Below, piece after piece: positions 18,482 through 25,581 of a DNA stretch of 50,816 nucleotides. The DNA is taken from NCBI GenBank assembly GCA_002709295.1, contig PAQL01000013.1, positions 42,812 through 93,627 on the forward strand, read 5' to 3'. Position 1 is the stretch's first letter. Each line of letters begins with the position of its first letter. The notes under the pieces are model-generated. The model saw only the letters and a list, made by a program, of their open reading frames with translations, ran no database searches and was not told the DNA's origin. The position numbers were made by a program, and so were the translations under genes. Source of the DNA: Phycisphaerae bacterium (GTDB taxonomy: Bacteria > Planctomycetota > Phycisphaerae > Phycisphaerales > SM1A02).

Positions 18482-19383
18482 GCGGGGGACTGGATGCGTT
18501 GTTTTTGAATATGTTCAGGCACGCCCTTGAAGTTCTTTACCAGTCCGACTGCTTTCATCGCGCAAAGAATCCACCAGGTTGGGTCCAATTCCCACCAGCG
18601 GAACCCTTGACGCACTGTGGCGGGATAGTGGTGATGATTGTTGTGCCAACCTTCGCCCAGGGTGATGATCGCCAAGAAGAAGTTGTTCCGAGAATCATCT
18701 TTTGTTTGAAAGTCTCGCCGTCCCCAAACATGGGCGAGAGAGTTGATGGTGTAGGTGCCGTGGTAGCACAGAACGGTCGAGACAAAGAATCCCCAAACCA
18801 AAGCTTGGCCAACAGTTAATCCAATGCTCGGAAAGAATGACGAAGCGACGTAACCGGCACCCAACATCAGAAAGGCGGTTCCTATGGCGGGTACGTGATG
18901 GTTGCGGTCCAGCCAAACCAACTCAGGAAATTTCATCCAGTCTTTAACCAAACGGACGCGAACCGGAGCAGCCTCCTTGCAAAGGAACCACCCGCAGTGG
19001 GATTTCCAAAAGCCGTGCTGCTTGGGGGAGTGGGGGTCCAGGTGAGTGTCGGAATGAGAATGGTGGTCACGATGGTGTGCGGCCCACCAAATGGGGCCAC
19101 GCTGGACCGCCGAGGTGCCCAGAAGCCCCATGAGAAATTGAACGGGGCGGCTCGCGCTAAATGTCTTATGACTGAAGTAGCGGTGGTAAAAACCGGTGAT
19201 TGCGAACATGCGGATGATGTACATCCCCAAGCACAAGGCCAACGCTGCCCATGAAAATCCCACCCAGAAGACTGCCACGCACGCCACATGAAGAAGGATG
19301 TACGGAATCGTTTCAACCCAGCGAATTCGCCATTTGGTGACGTCAGGTTCATGGTCCGCTTCGTCAATGAAATGATCAGCCAT
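18478..19383 (-). CDS. Membrane acyl-CoA/acyl-lipid desaturase
   Basis: The 301-residue membrane protein carries the three His boxes of stearoyl-type (delta-9) di-iron desaturases: HRYFSH near residue 67, HHRDHH near residue 103 and HNNHHHY near residue 245. Hydrophobic stretches around them give about four membrane spans. It introduces cis double bonds into fatty acyl chains at the inner membrane using oxygen. It is the first gene of the seven-gene lipid operon and could supply the unsaturated substrate for the two Cfa-like methyltransferases downstream. The operon promoter should lie in the 49-base divergent gap at 19384-19432. Confidence 0.92.
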   Translation of the reverse strand: MADHFIDEADHEPDVTKWRIRWVETIPYILLHVACVAVFWVGFSWAALALCLGMYIIRMFAITGFYHRYFSHKTFSASRPVQFLMGLLGTSAVQRGPIWWAAHHRDHHSHSDTHLDPHSPKQHGFWKSHCGWFLCKEAAPVRVRLVKDWMKFPELVWLDRNHHVPAIGTAFLMLGAGYVASSFFPSIGLTVGQALVWGFFVSTVLCYHGTYTINSLAHVWGRRDFQTKDDSRNNFFLAIITLGEGWHNNHHHYPATVRQGFRWWELDPTWWILCAMKAVGLVKNFKGVPEHIQKQRIQSPA

Positions 19384-19394
19384 AGGACGGCATG

Positions 19395-19424
19395 CTAGGC
19401 CACAAGGGGCATGAGAGTGCCTAG
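19395..19424. promoter_or_regulatory. Candidate operator: inverted repeat in divergent promoter gap
   Basis: CTAGGC at 19395-19400 and GCCTAG at 19419-19424 form a 6-bp inverted repeat with an 18-base spacer inside the 49-base gap between the divergent desaturase operon and the membrane-protein gene. Half-site length and spacing would suit a dimeric regulator, but a six-base palindrome can arise by chance. Confidence 0.25.
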
Positions 19425-19432
19425 AGTCAGGT

Positions 19433-19849
19433 GTGTCGGTGAACGTTCTTGATGTGGTGTTGGCGGCGGCCCTTTCGGGGCTCTCATGGACCTGCTCGGT
19501 GGTCCATTACCCGCTTCTTTCCGATCTCCACCAAGATGGGGCAGGCGTGATCTACTTCCAGCGGCACATCAAACGCATCTTCCCACTGGTGGGAATCCTT
19601 ATGGCAGCTGAACTTATAATTGCAGCCTGGTTGTGCTGGACCGACGGATCGACCAGAAGCGTTGTCTCCCTGGGGCTGGTTTTGCTGATCTGGGGCATCA
19701 CGGGGCTTTTTGCAGCACCGGTTCACCAACTTCTTGTGGAAGAGCGGGCAACTCGCAAGGATCTTTCAAGGCTTCTCCGAGCCCACCATTTTAGAACTGC
19801 CGGTTGGACCCTTCGCTGTGGCATTGTGGCATTTGGGAGTGCGGGATGA
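19433..19849 (+). CDS. Four-helix integral membrane protein of unknown function
   Basis: A 138-residue product from GTG at 19433; GTG at 19439 is an equally plausible start. Hydrophobic segments near residues 7-24, 46-65 and 77-96 and a weaker one near the end suggest about four membrane helices. The pattern VVHYPLL...H...I...VGILMAAELIIAAWL...APVHQLL...H..RTAGWTLR recalls a widespread uncharacterised bacterial membrane family. It is divergent from the lipid operon and overlaps the DCC-family gene by ATGA, so the two are likely co-translated. Function not recognised. Confidence 0.7.
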   Translation: MSVNVLDVVLAAALSGLSWTCSVVHYPLLSDLHQDGAGVIYFQRHIKRIFPLVGILMAAELIIAAWLCWTDGSTRSVVSLGLVLLIWGITGLFAAPVHQLLVEERATRKDLSRLLRAHHFRTAGWTLRCGIVAFGSAG

Positions 19850-20286
19850 CCGGCGAACCCAAAGACGCCATGAATTCGAGACAGAGCCGCTTCACACTGC
19901 TGTATGACGGAGAATGTCCTCTGTGCCGGAGAGAAATCGAATGGTTCTGCCGCCGAGATCCTGAGGCTATGGATGTGGTCGACATTTCTGACAAAGACTT
20001 CGACAGCGCTGCCTTTGGGTTTGAGCACGATGACGTTCACCGCGAGCTCCACGGGATCAAGCCAGATGGAACGGTCACGGTTGGGATGGATTCCGTGAGG
20101 GAGGCGTACCGAGTGGTCGGCCTGGGATTCATGGTTTCATTCACCGCTTACTGGCCATTCCGTCCGGTTACGGATTGGATGTACCGGCGGTTTGCCGCAA
20201 ACCGGCTCAAGATCGGCTCGTGGATGGGGCGGGAGAACTGCGACGAGAACAGATGCCAACCACCCTCAAACTCCCCCAAAGCCTGA
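19846..20286 (+). CDS. DUF393 / DCC-family thiol-disulfide oxidoreductase-like protein
   Basis: The ATG at 19846 overlaps the previous stop by ATGA and gives 146 residues. YDGECPLCRREIEWF near residue 20 is the DxxCPxC signature of the DCC family (Cys24 and Cys27), which has a thioredoxin-like fold and predicted redox activity. ISDKDFDS and DGTVTVGMDSVREAYRVVGLG also match the family layout. A hydrophobic patch near residue 95-110 may associate with the membrane. Its location beside the lipid operon is noted but its role is unknown. Confidence 0.85.
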   Translation: MTGEPKDAMNSRQSRFTLLYDGECPLCRREIEWFCRRDPEAMDVVDISDKDFDSAAFGFEHDDVHRELHGIKPDGTVTVGMDSVREAYRVVGLGFMVSFTAYWPFRPVTDWMYRRFAANRLKIGSWMGRENCDENRCQPPSNSPKA

Positions 20287-20328
20287 ATTCGACATAACAC
20301 GCATTATGGGACGAGGCAGGGGGGGTGG

Positions 20329-21372
20329 CTAATCAAGAACGCTGGACAGCAGGCTGTCAATCCGCCTTGTGGCATTTGGAGCCTCCGCCGCGCCCAAGTG
20401 CCACTTGATCTGTTCAGACACCGCAGATGGGTCATCAGGCGGAGATCCGGGCGAGAGTCCACGAGCCGCCGCAGGCAGAAGCTCGCGATAAGACAGTCCG
20501 GCCGGAACCCACGGCATGCATCCAGCGAACATGGACTCAACCACCGACAGCCCGAAGAATTCATGTCGTGCGGTTGAGCACACCCAATCGGCGGACGCAA
20601 TGATCGATTCATAGGTGCTTCGTTTGGGGTAATCGTCAAAGACTATTGAATCGGAAAACTCCTTACGAAACTGTTGGATGCCCTCGGGGACACGATCAAA
20701 CCGCTCGCCCAGCAAGGCCCATCGGATCGAAAGTTCTCGGTGAGACCTGGCTAGATCAAGCAGAAGGTCAGGCCCCTTGTCGTGTTCGTGGCGATGAGGC
20801 CACACCACCAGCGGTGTATCTGCATTTTCAATGGGGCAAGGAAGCTCTGGATTGGGGACTTCAACCGGGCACCAGGCCACATTGCTCCGAGATCGAATGG
20901 ACTCCTCTACATCATCAAAGGGAATACCGCGGCATGGTTCGAGAAGGCCGGGAAGCCCGGACAAAAACGATTCCAAATTCCAGCGGCTGTTCCATAAGAC
21001 CAAATCGGCTGAAAAAATGGAATTGAGATTCGTCAAAGCAAAGTGAATATCTCGCTGGTCCTCCTGACGGTTGGAGTCTGCGGGGTATTCCACCTGATTT
21101 TCATGCATGTACAGCACCGTTGGAACTCGCTTGCCAATTTTTGACTCAACCTGAATGCGGGCCGATGCCACATCAAGAAGACTGGTGCAAAAAAAGACGT
21201 CAGGCTGAGGGAGGCTGGAGAAAGGGACAAGTCCCCCGACCCTCATGGCCCACTTCCAGGGTGTGGCATTGTTGGTGATCCAGTGCCAATGGTGTTTGCT
21301 GTGTCGCGACAAAATCTCGCGAAAATGACGGTGGGACCCTCGGTCGAACGATTCCATGGCCAAGATTTCCAT
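20329..21372 (-). CDS. tRNA-queuosine alpha-mannosyltransferase-like glycosyltransferase (DUF3524)
   Basis: The ATG at 21372 gives MEILAMESFDRGSHRHF, which fits the family opening (MxIxxxExFxGGSH); ATG at 21381 or GTG at 21399 are alternatives. The product is then 347 residues. VLYMHENQVEYP near residue 95 and the DIHFALTNLNSIFSADLVLWNSRWNLESFL stretch (DxHFAxTNxxS, NSxxN) are hallmarks of the DUF3524/GTDC1 group. The C-terminal half, with WPHRHEHDKGPDLLLDL and HEFFGLSVVESMFAGCMP, is a GT-B glycosyltransferase domain. Animal GTDC1/QTMAN attaches mannose to queuosine in tRNA-Asp; bacterial members are less characterised. A QueD-like gene lies at 29773, which supports a queuosine context. Substrate identity in this organism is inference. 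Confidence 0.85.
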   Translation of the reverse strand: MEILAMESFDRGSHRHFREILSRHSKHHWHWITNNATPWKWAMRVGGLVPFSSLPQPDVFFCTSLLDVASARIQVESKIGKRVPTVLYMHENQVEYPADSNRQEDQRDIHFALTNLNSIFSADLVLWNSRWNLESFLSGLPGLLEPCRGIPFDDVEESIRSRSNVAWCPVEVPNPELPCPIENADTPLVVWPHRHEHDKGPDLLLDLARSHRELSIRWALLGERFDRVPEGIQQFRKEFSDSIVFDDYPKRSTYESIIASADWVCSTARHEFFGLSVVESMFAGCMPWVPAGLSYRELLPAAARGLSPGSPPDDPSAVSEQIKWHLGAAEAPNATRRIDSLLSSVLD

Positions 21373-21412
21373 ACATTCCATGGTAGATTGAGAAGCCACC
21401 CGAGGAATTGAT

Positions 21413-21856
21413 ATGACGCAACCCCCAGGACCATTGTGTGCTCTTTTTCGTCGTCACCTTCGTGATGTTGGCTTGAAGTACACACCTGAGCGTGCAAAAA
21501 CACTTGATGCGGCGTTTCACATCGGACGAGCCTTCGAAGTTGATGAGCTCATGCACGAACTTTCCGCACGAGGTGGAGGCGCATCCAAAGCAACTGTGTA
21601 CCGGACCGTTCGTTTGATGGTTGATGCGGGTGTGCTTGAGCAAATCTTGATTGACCGCGATCGGGCGCACTACCGAATCTCTACCGGGGACGGGAGCAGC
21701 ACGACGCTGATCGATCCCGAATCAGGCAAGATGCTTCCTGTGGACGACCCCCAGTTGAACAGTGTGTGTCGAGATATTGCGACAAAGAATGGCTGGTCGT
21801 ACCGGGGATATCGAATTCACATCATGGCAAATTCACCTGACAAGCACGGCTCATAG
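21413..21856 (+). CDS. Fur-fold transcriptional regulator lacking canonical metal ligands
   Basis: The 147-residue product has the Fur winged-helix: LKYTPERAKTLDAAF, FEVDELMHEL and SKATVYRTVRLMVDAGVLEQI (recognition helix near residue 58-70). An AGGA Shine-Dalgarno precedes the ATG. In the dimerisation domain, where Fur usually reads HHDHLIC and CGK, this protein has SSTTLIDPESGKML, and where Fur has the second CxxC there is MANSPDK. The only Cys are at 9 and 119. So the zinc-structural CxxC pairs and the His-rich iron site appear lost while the fold is kept. It may sense something else or be constitutive. The 3' end overlaps tsaE by 6 bases. Confidence 0.88.
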   Translation: MTQPPGPLCALFRRHLRDVGLKYTPERAKTLDAAFHIGRAFEVDELMHELSARGGGASKATVYRTVRLMVDAGVLEQILIDRDRAHYRISTGDGSSTTLIDPESGKMLPVDDPQLNSVCRDIATKNGWSYRGYRIHIMANSPDKHGS

Positions 21857-22261
21857 GACTCCGTCAGACAACAAAGCGACACGCCCGTCATCCGCGTGCT
21901 TCAAGGTGAGCCAGAGCACTGGCTTCGGCCACACTTCTGGGTTTGCCTTGTCGGGCCACTCGACAACCAGCCTCTGACAATCGGTAGACGACCCACTGGA
22001 TTCTCCAGCGTCACCCCGCCAAGCGTCACGATGCAAGAGAACCCCCCCATTGACCTCGTAATAATGCTCGAGCACGTACGAAGGTGAATGCACTTGATCA
22101 GGATCTCCACCTAAGGCTCGCACTACCCCGCGTACGAGTGTGGTTTTACCGGCACCAAGTTCTCCACGGAGAGCAAGGGTCTTCCAATCAACCAAGGAGT
22201 CCAGCACCAGCCGCGCGCCGAGAGTTTCCGTCTCTTCAGGATTTCCGAGAGAAATATTCAT
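21851..22261 (-). CDS. tsaE: tRNA threonylcarbamoyladenosine biosynthesis ATPase TsaE
   Basis: TsaE is the P-loop ATPase that works with TsaB and TsaD to attach threonylcarbamoyl to A37 of ANN-decoding tRNAs. The ATG at 22261 overlaps the thiL stop (ATGA, 22258-22261) and yields 136 residues; the longer frame to 22387 adds an unrelated leader and is rejected. GELGAGKTTLVRG at residues 33-45 is the Walker A region, followed by SPSYVLEHYY (switch-like SPTF region) and LVVEWPDK, matching the family VEWPE motif. No TsaB or TsaD gene is seen in this window. Confidence 0.92.
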   Translation of the reverse strand: MNISLGNPEETETLGARLVLDSLVDWKTLALRGELGAGKTTLVRGVVRALGGDPDQVHSPSYVLEHYYEVNGGVLLHRDAWRGDAGESSGSSTDCQRLVVEWPDKANPEVWPKPVLWLTLKHADDGRVALLSDGVL

Positions 22262-23187
22262 GAGCCGTGGTTCCAGCCATATGTGCTGGCATCGATGGGA
22301 CTGCCTTCTGGGTCGACAATTATGACGCCTGGCAAACCTTCGATGACCCTCCCGATTTCGGTGACTTGGAAGGGGAGTGACGAGCAATCAGCATCTTGGG
22401 CAACGGTAAACATCAATTCATGGTCTTCACCATCCTGTATCGCATTTTTCCAACTGGATCCGGAATGACATGGAATCGAGCTGGCGTTCAGCAACAACCG
22501 AACGTTGCTCGCTGATGCAACGGCCATTGCGTCTTTGCCAAGGCCATCCGAGATGTCGATCATCGAATGCAAATCATCACCAAGGTGTGATCGCAGATGA
22601 AGTGCCTCAGCGATTCTTACCGGCGGGAGTAGGTGCCGACCCGATTCAAACGATCCTCCCAAGGAGCCAGTGACACAGACTCGGTCATCTCTTCTCGCCC
22701 CCGATCGAAGGACAGGGTGGGCTGACGATCCGATCACGGTGACGGTTAAGTGGATCCCCGAAGCAGAGTCACGCCGCTGAATGCACGTGTCACCACCAAC
22801 AAGGGGGCAGTCAATGCGTCTGGCTTCCTGTTTGATTGCTTCGTAGAGCAGCAATGCTTCGCAGTGGGTCATAGACGCGGGAAGAAGGGCCGTTGCCACA
22901 AGTGCTATTGGCGAGGCCGCCATCGCAGCAAGATCCCCCGCTGCACGCCGAACGGCTTTGACCCCGACATCACCTAGCGGTGTGTCGGGAAGAAAATGAA
23001 GGCCTTCAATGCACTGATCGACACTGACCACAAGCGGTACCGGCACCGGATGAAGAACAGCCGCATCATCTCCGGGACCCACGAGGGCGTTCGCTAAATC
23101 AGTTGAGGCGGATGTAATTGACCGCAAAATCTGGTCCTCACGGACGGTTTCATGCGAAAAGTGGTCAAATCCGTCATTTGTGGCCAT
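22258..23187 (-). CDS. thiL: Thiamine-monophosphate kinase
   Basis: ThiL phosphorylates thiamine monophosphate to thiamine diphosphate with ATP. From ATG at 23187 the product is 309 residues (MATNDGFDHF), normal for the family. VGPGDDAAVL at residues 36-45 is the conserved metal-binding region, followed by SVDQCIEGLHF, VGVKAVRRAAGDLAAMAASP, LVGGDTC and IDISDGLGKD, all ThiL/PurM-superfamily signatures. The 5' end overlaps waaA by 14 bases and the 3' end overlaps tsaE by 4, so the three are likely one transcript. No TPP riboswitch is possible immediately upstream because that DNA is coding. Confidence 0.93.
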   Translation of the reverse strand: MATNDGFDHFSHETVREDQILRSITSASTDLANALVGPGDDAAVLHPVPVPLVVSVDQCIEGLHFLPDTPLGDVGVKAVRRAAGDLAAMAASPIALVATALLPASMTHCEALLLYEAIKQEARRIDCPLVGGDTCIQRRDSASGIHLTVTVIGSSAHPVLRSGARRDDRVCVTGSLGGSFESGRHLLPPVRIAEALHLRSHLGDDLHSMIDISDGLGKDAMAVASASNVRLLLNASSIPCHSGSSWKNAIQDGEDHELMFTVAQDADCSSLPFQVTEIGRVIEGLPGVIIVDPEGSPIDASTYGWNHGS

Positions 23188-24466
23188 GAACACCCCCTGA
23201 AGCCGATGTTTTCTTAGCACCACGGTGCACAGACTCTTCTTTCTCCTCTGCGCCGCCCCGGTCTCTCCGGGGCGGCTGCGTATTCCCGGCGATTTCTATC
23301 GCCACTATCCCGGCAACACCCTGAGAGGCAGCAGCAACCTGTTCACCCGCAGCGCCCATGCGTCTGAGCGTCTCTCGGCAGCTGGCGAGTTCAGACAATC
23401 GCCGGGTTAGTTCTTCGGCACGGACCACTTCAAGAGCGCCTGCCGCCTGAAGGGCTTCTACCGCTGGTGAAAAGTCGCCGTAATTGGGGCCGACCAGGGT
23501 GGGCTTTCCGGCGGCCGCGGGGCCCATGGGGTCAGAACCATGGCGAGCCCCAAAAGATCGCCCCATTACTACGACATCCGCCAAAGCGAATACGGCCTCA
23601 AGCTCCCCTAAGGTATTCAAGACCACGGTGTCACCGCAGGCATCGGGATCTGTACGGAGGCGGGCGTTCGGAAATGTTTGCATTGCCTCATCAAACCACT
23701 CCGGTCGGCGTGGAGCGATCACGGCCTGCCACGACGCCGGTATAGCTTTGGCGAAAATTCGATGCTCCTCAGGTGCAGACGAAGCAAACAACACCACTGG
23801 CCGTGTGTCGTCGAGTCTTAGTGCAAGCCGAATGGCTTCTACATCTTTAGAACAACAGGCCTCACGGTCCCACTTCAGATTGGGATGGACAGAAACCAGT
23901 TCTTCGGCGACCCCCATTTGGCAGAATCTATTGGCATCATTTTCAGACTGGGCAAATACACGAGATAAGTTCGCATAGCCATCGCGGAGTACCAGTTCCC
24001 ATCGCTTGGATCTTCGAAAAGAGCGCTCACTCAAACGTCCGTTCACCACCATCACGGGGATGCCGCGATGCTTGGCCATCGCAACCAAGGTGGGCCAGAC
24101 TTCAAGTTCCACCAGCACCAACACGTCAGGGTTCACATGATCAAGCCAGCGTCTGCAGCAGAATGAGATGTCGAGCGGCCAATCCGTGTGATTCAGGCTC
24201 GGGTGCAGCTCACGAGAACGCTGGTGTCCGGACAACGTGGTCGAGGAACACACCACGTCCAAGCCCAATTCTGTGAGTTCATGCACAAGCTTGGCTGAGG
24301 CATTGACCTCCCCGAGACTGACAGCGTGCACCACAGCTCTTGATCCTGAACCAAGAAGAGGAGGAAGAGGGCGCCAAAGGCGCCGAAGGTGCCTGCGAGA
24401 CCGTGACCGCCAGGGAGCAACCAGGAGGAGGCCAGACAAGAGGATCAAATCTCGCAGGAGTCTCAC
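23174..24466 (-). CDS. waaA: 3-deoxy-D-manno-octulosonic acid transferase
   Basis: WaaA (KdtA) transfers Kdo from CMP-Kdo to the lipid A precursor at the inner face of the inner membrane. The 430-residue product starts at GTG 24466 with a membrane anchor LLRDLILLSGLLLVAPW. HAVSLGEVNA near residue 47 holds the catalytic Glu53 and LVELEVWPTLV is the second signature. The C-terminal half carries the GT-B donor site (APRRPEWFDEAM, GSDPMGPAAAGKPTLVGPNY). A charged C-terminal tail of about 40 residues is extra. kdsB, which makes the CMP-Kdo donor, begins at 50556. The presence of both supports a Kdo-containing lipopolysaccharide in this organism. Confidence 0.93.
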   Translation of the reverse strand: MRLLRDLILLSGLLLVAPWRSRSRRHLRRLWRPLPPLLGSGSRAVVHAVSLGEVNASAKLVHELTELGLDVVCSSTTLSGHQRSRELHPSLNHTDWPLDISFCCRRWLDHVNPDVLVLVELEVWPTLVAMAKHRGIPVMVVNGRLSERSFRRSKRWELVLRDGYANLSRVFAQSENDANRFCQMGVAEELVSVHPNLKWDREACCSKDVEAIRLALRLDDTRPVVLFASSAPEEHRIFAKAIPASWQAVIAPRRPEWFDEAMQTFPNARLRTDPDACGDTVVLNTLGELEAVFALADVVVMGRSFGARHGSDPMGPAAAGKPTLVGPNYGDFSPAVEALQAAGALEVVRAEELTRRLSELASCRETLRRMGAAGEQVAAASQGVAGIVAIEIAGNTQPPRRDRGGAEEKEESVHRGAKKTSASGGVHGHK

Positions 24467-24517
24467 ACCAAAATGCTACATTTAACACGCTGCACATGGC
24501 ACGGAGCAGTCGTCCAA

Positions 24518-25255
24518 ATGCCCATTCAATCACCCTACAAACTAATCGTGGCGGCTAAAGATGGCACCGTCGTCAGGACCGTTGATTTGGCAAATCGTCG
24601 GACCCTGACCATCGGGCGGAGCCCCCGTTGCGATCTGACTATGGATATCGAGTCCATTTCACGCCGTCACGCCACCATGATCTGCCTGAACAACACATGG
24701 ACTCTGATCGATGCTGACTCAAAGTCCAGATTCAAAGTGAACAACGAAAAGGTTGATTATGCCGCCCTCTCGGAAGAACGTCCTATTCAAATTGGCGGAG
24801 CATTTTTCTGGCTCCAAACGGCTCCAGGCGCTCCAGTCCGACCATCGACGGAGGCCGCAGCACCTACCGAAAAGTTGTGGAGTCCTTCCTCAACAGAGAG
24901 CGCGAACGCCACACTGACCATCATGGATTTGGAGGCCCGGCCAATTCACATTTGTGCTCTGGATGGCGAACTCACGACTGTCGGAACATCCCCTGAAGCC
25001 GATTGTTCTCTTGACATCGAAGGGTGGTCGCCCATCCAGTTAGCGCTGATCCAAGAGCAATCCGGCGCAGCCCTTTTGGATGTCTCCTCAGAACAACAAC
25101 TGCGTCTTCGGGGAAAATCATGCCGCCGGTGGGCAAGTCACGAGCCAACTCTTCTCCGATGCGGTGACCACCTCCTGCAGTGGGAGGCTGAAATCCCATC
25201 CTCTGAGACTGGATCTGGCATCTGGGATGCGATTCAAAACGATTCTCTTGGTTGA
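24518..25255 (+). CDS. FHA-domain protein with a second degenerate FHA-like half
   Basis: The ATG at 24518 gives 245 residues (MPIQSPYKLIV); a start at 24473 would leave almost no room for a promoter beside divergent waaA. Residues about 20-95 form a forkhead-associated domain: LTIGRSPRCDLTM and SISRRHATMICLNNTWTLIDADSKS, which bind phosphothreonine in known FHA domains. The second half, with ALDGELTTVGTSPEADCSLDIEGWSPIQLALI, has the FHA layout but lacks the GRS and SRxH residues. It is therefore probably a degenerate second FHA domain. It is followed by another FHA gene 26 bases on. A partner kinase was not found in this window. Confidence 0.82.
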   Translation: MPIQSPYKLIVAAKDGTVVRTVDLANRRTLTIGRSPRCDLTMDIESISRRHATMICLNNTWTLIDADSKSRFKVNNEKVDYAALSEERPIQIGGAFFWLQTAPGAPVRPSTEAAAPTEKLWSPSSTESANATLTIMDLEARPIHICALDGELTTVGTSPEADCSLDIEGWSPIQLALIQEQSGAALLDVSSEQQLRLRGKSCRRWASHEPTLLRCGDHLLQWEAEIPSSETGSGIWDAIQNDSLG

Positions 25256-25281
25256 CCTCTTTGATCAAGTAGCATGAGAGC

Positions 25282-25581
25282 ATGCTTGAACTTCATGTCT
25301 GCAATGCCGACGGTGCGATGCTGAAGGCATACGCGCTGGGCGAAAAAGAGGAAGTCCTCATCGGCCGGGACGACGGGTGCGACATTCAGATCTCAAGCCG
25401 CGCGATCTCCCGTGAGCACTGTGTGATCGAAAGAAACGGTGCTGATTTGGTCCTCAAAGATCTTGACTCCTCATCTGGGACCTTTGTCGATGGGGACAAG
25501 ATTGACGCTATTGCCCTGTCAAGCGGCATGGAAGTTCGAGTTGGGCCAGCCATCCTACGGTTTTACGAAGCCAGTCTGTGA
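25282..25581 (+). CDS. Single-domain FHA protein
   Basis: A 99-residue protein consisting of one FHA domain only. LIGRDDGCDIQISSRAISREHCVIER holds the conserved GR, SR and H residues, and LKDLDSSSGTFVDGDKI the SSNGTFVNG-like loop (SGTFVDG). Such proteins dock onto phosphothreonine peptides. Its stop overlaps the rhomboid start (GTGA, 25578-25581), which suggests the two are made together and perhaps interact. Confidence 0.93.
   Translation: MLELHVCNADGAMLKAYALGEKEEVLIGRDDGCDIQISSRAISREHCVIERNGADLVLKDLDSSSGTFVDGDKIDAIALSSGMEVRVGPAILRFYEASL

Noticed and set aside
22262-22387. Longer TsaE start giving 42 extra residues
   Set aside because: The leader is unlike the family, overlaps thiL deeply, and the ATG at 22261 coincides with the thiL stop (ATGA).
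22258-24466. TPP riboswitch for thiL
   Set aside because: The region upstream of thiL is waaA coding sequence; no riboswitch core was seen.
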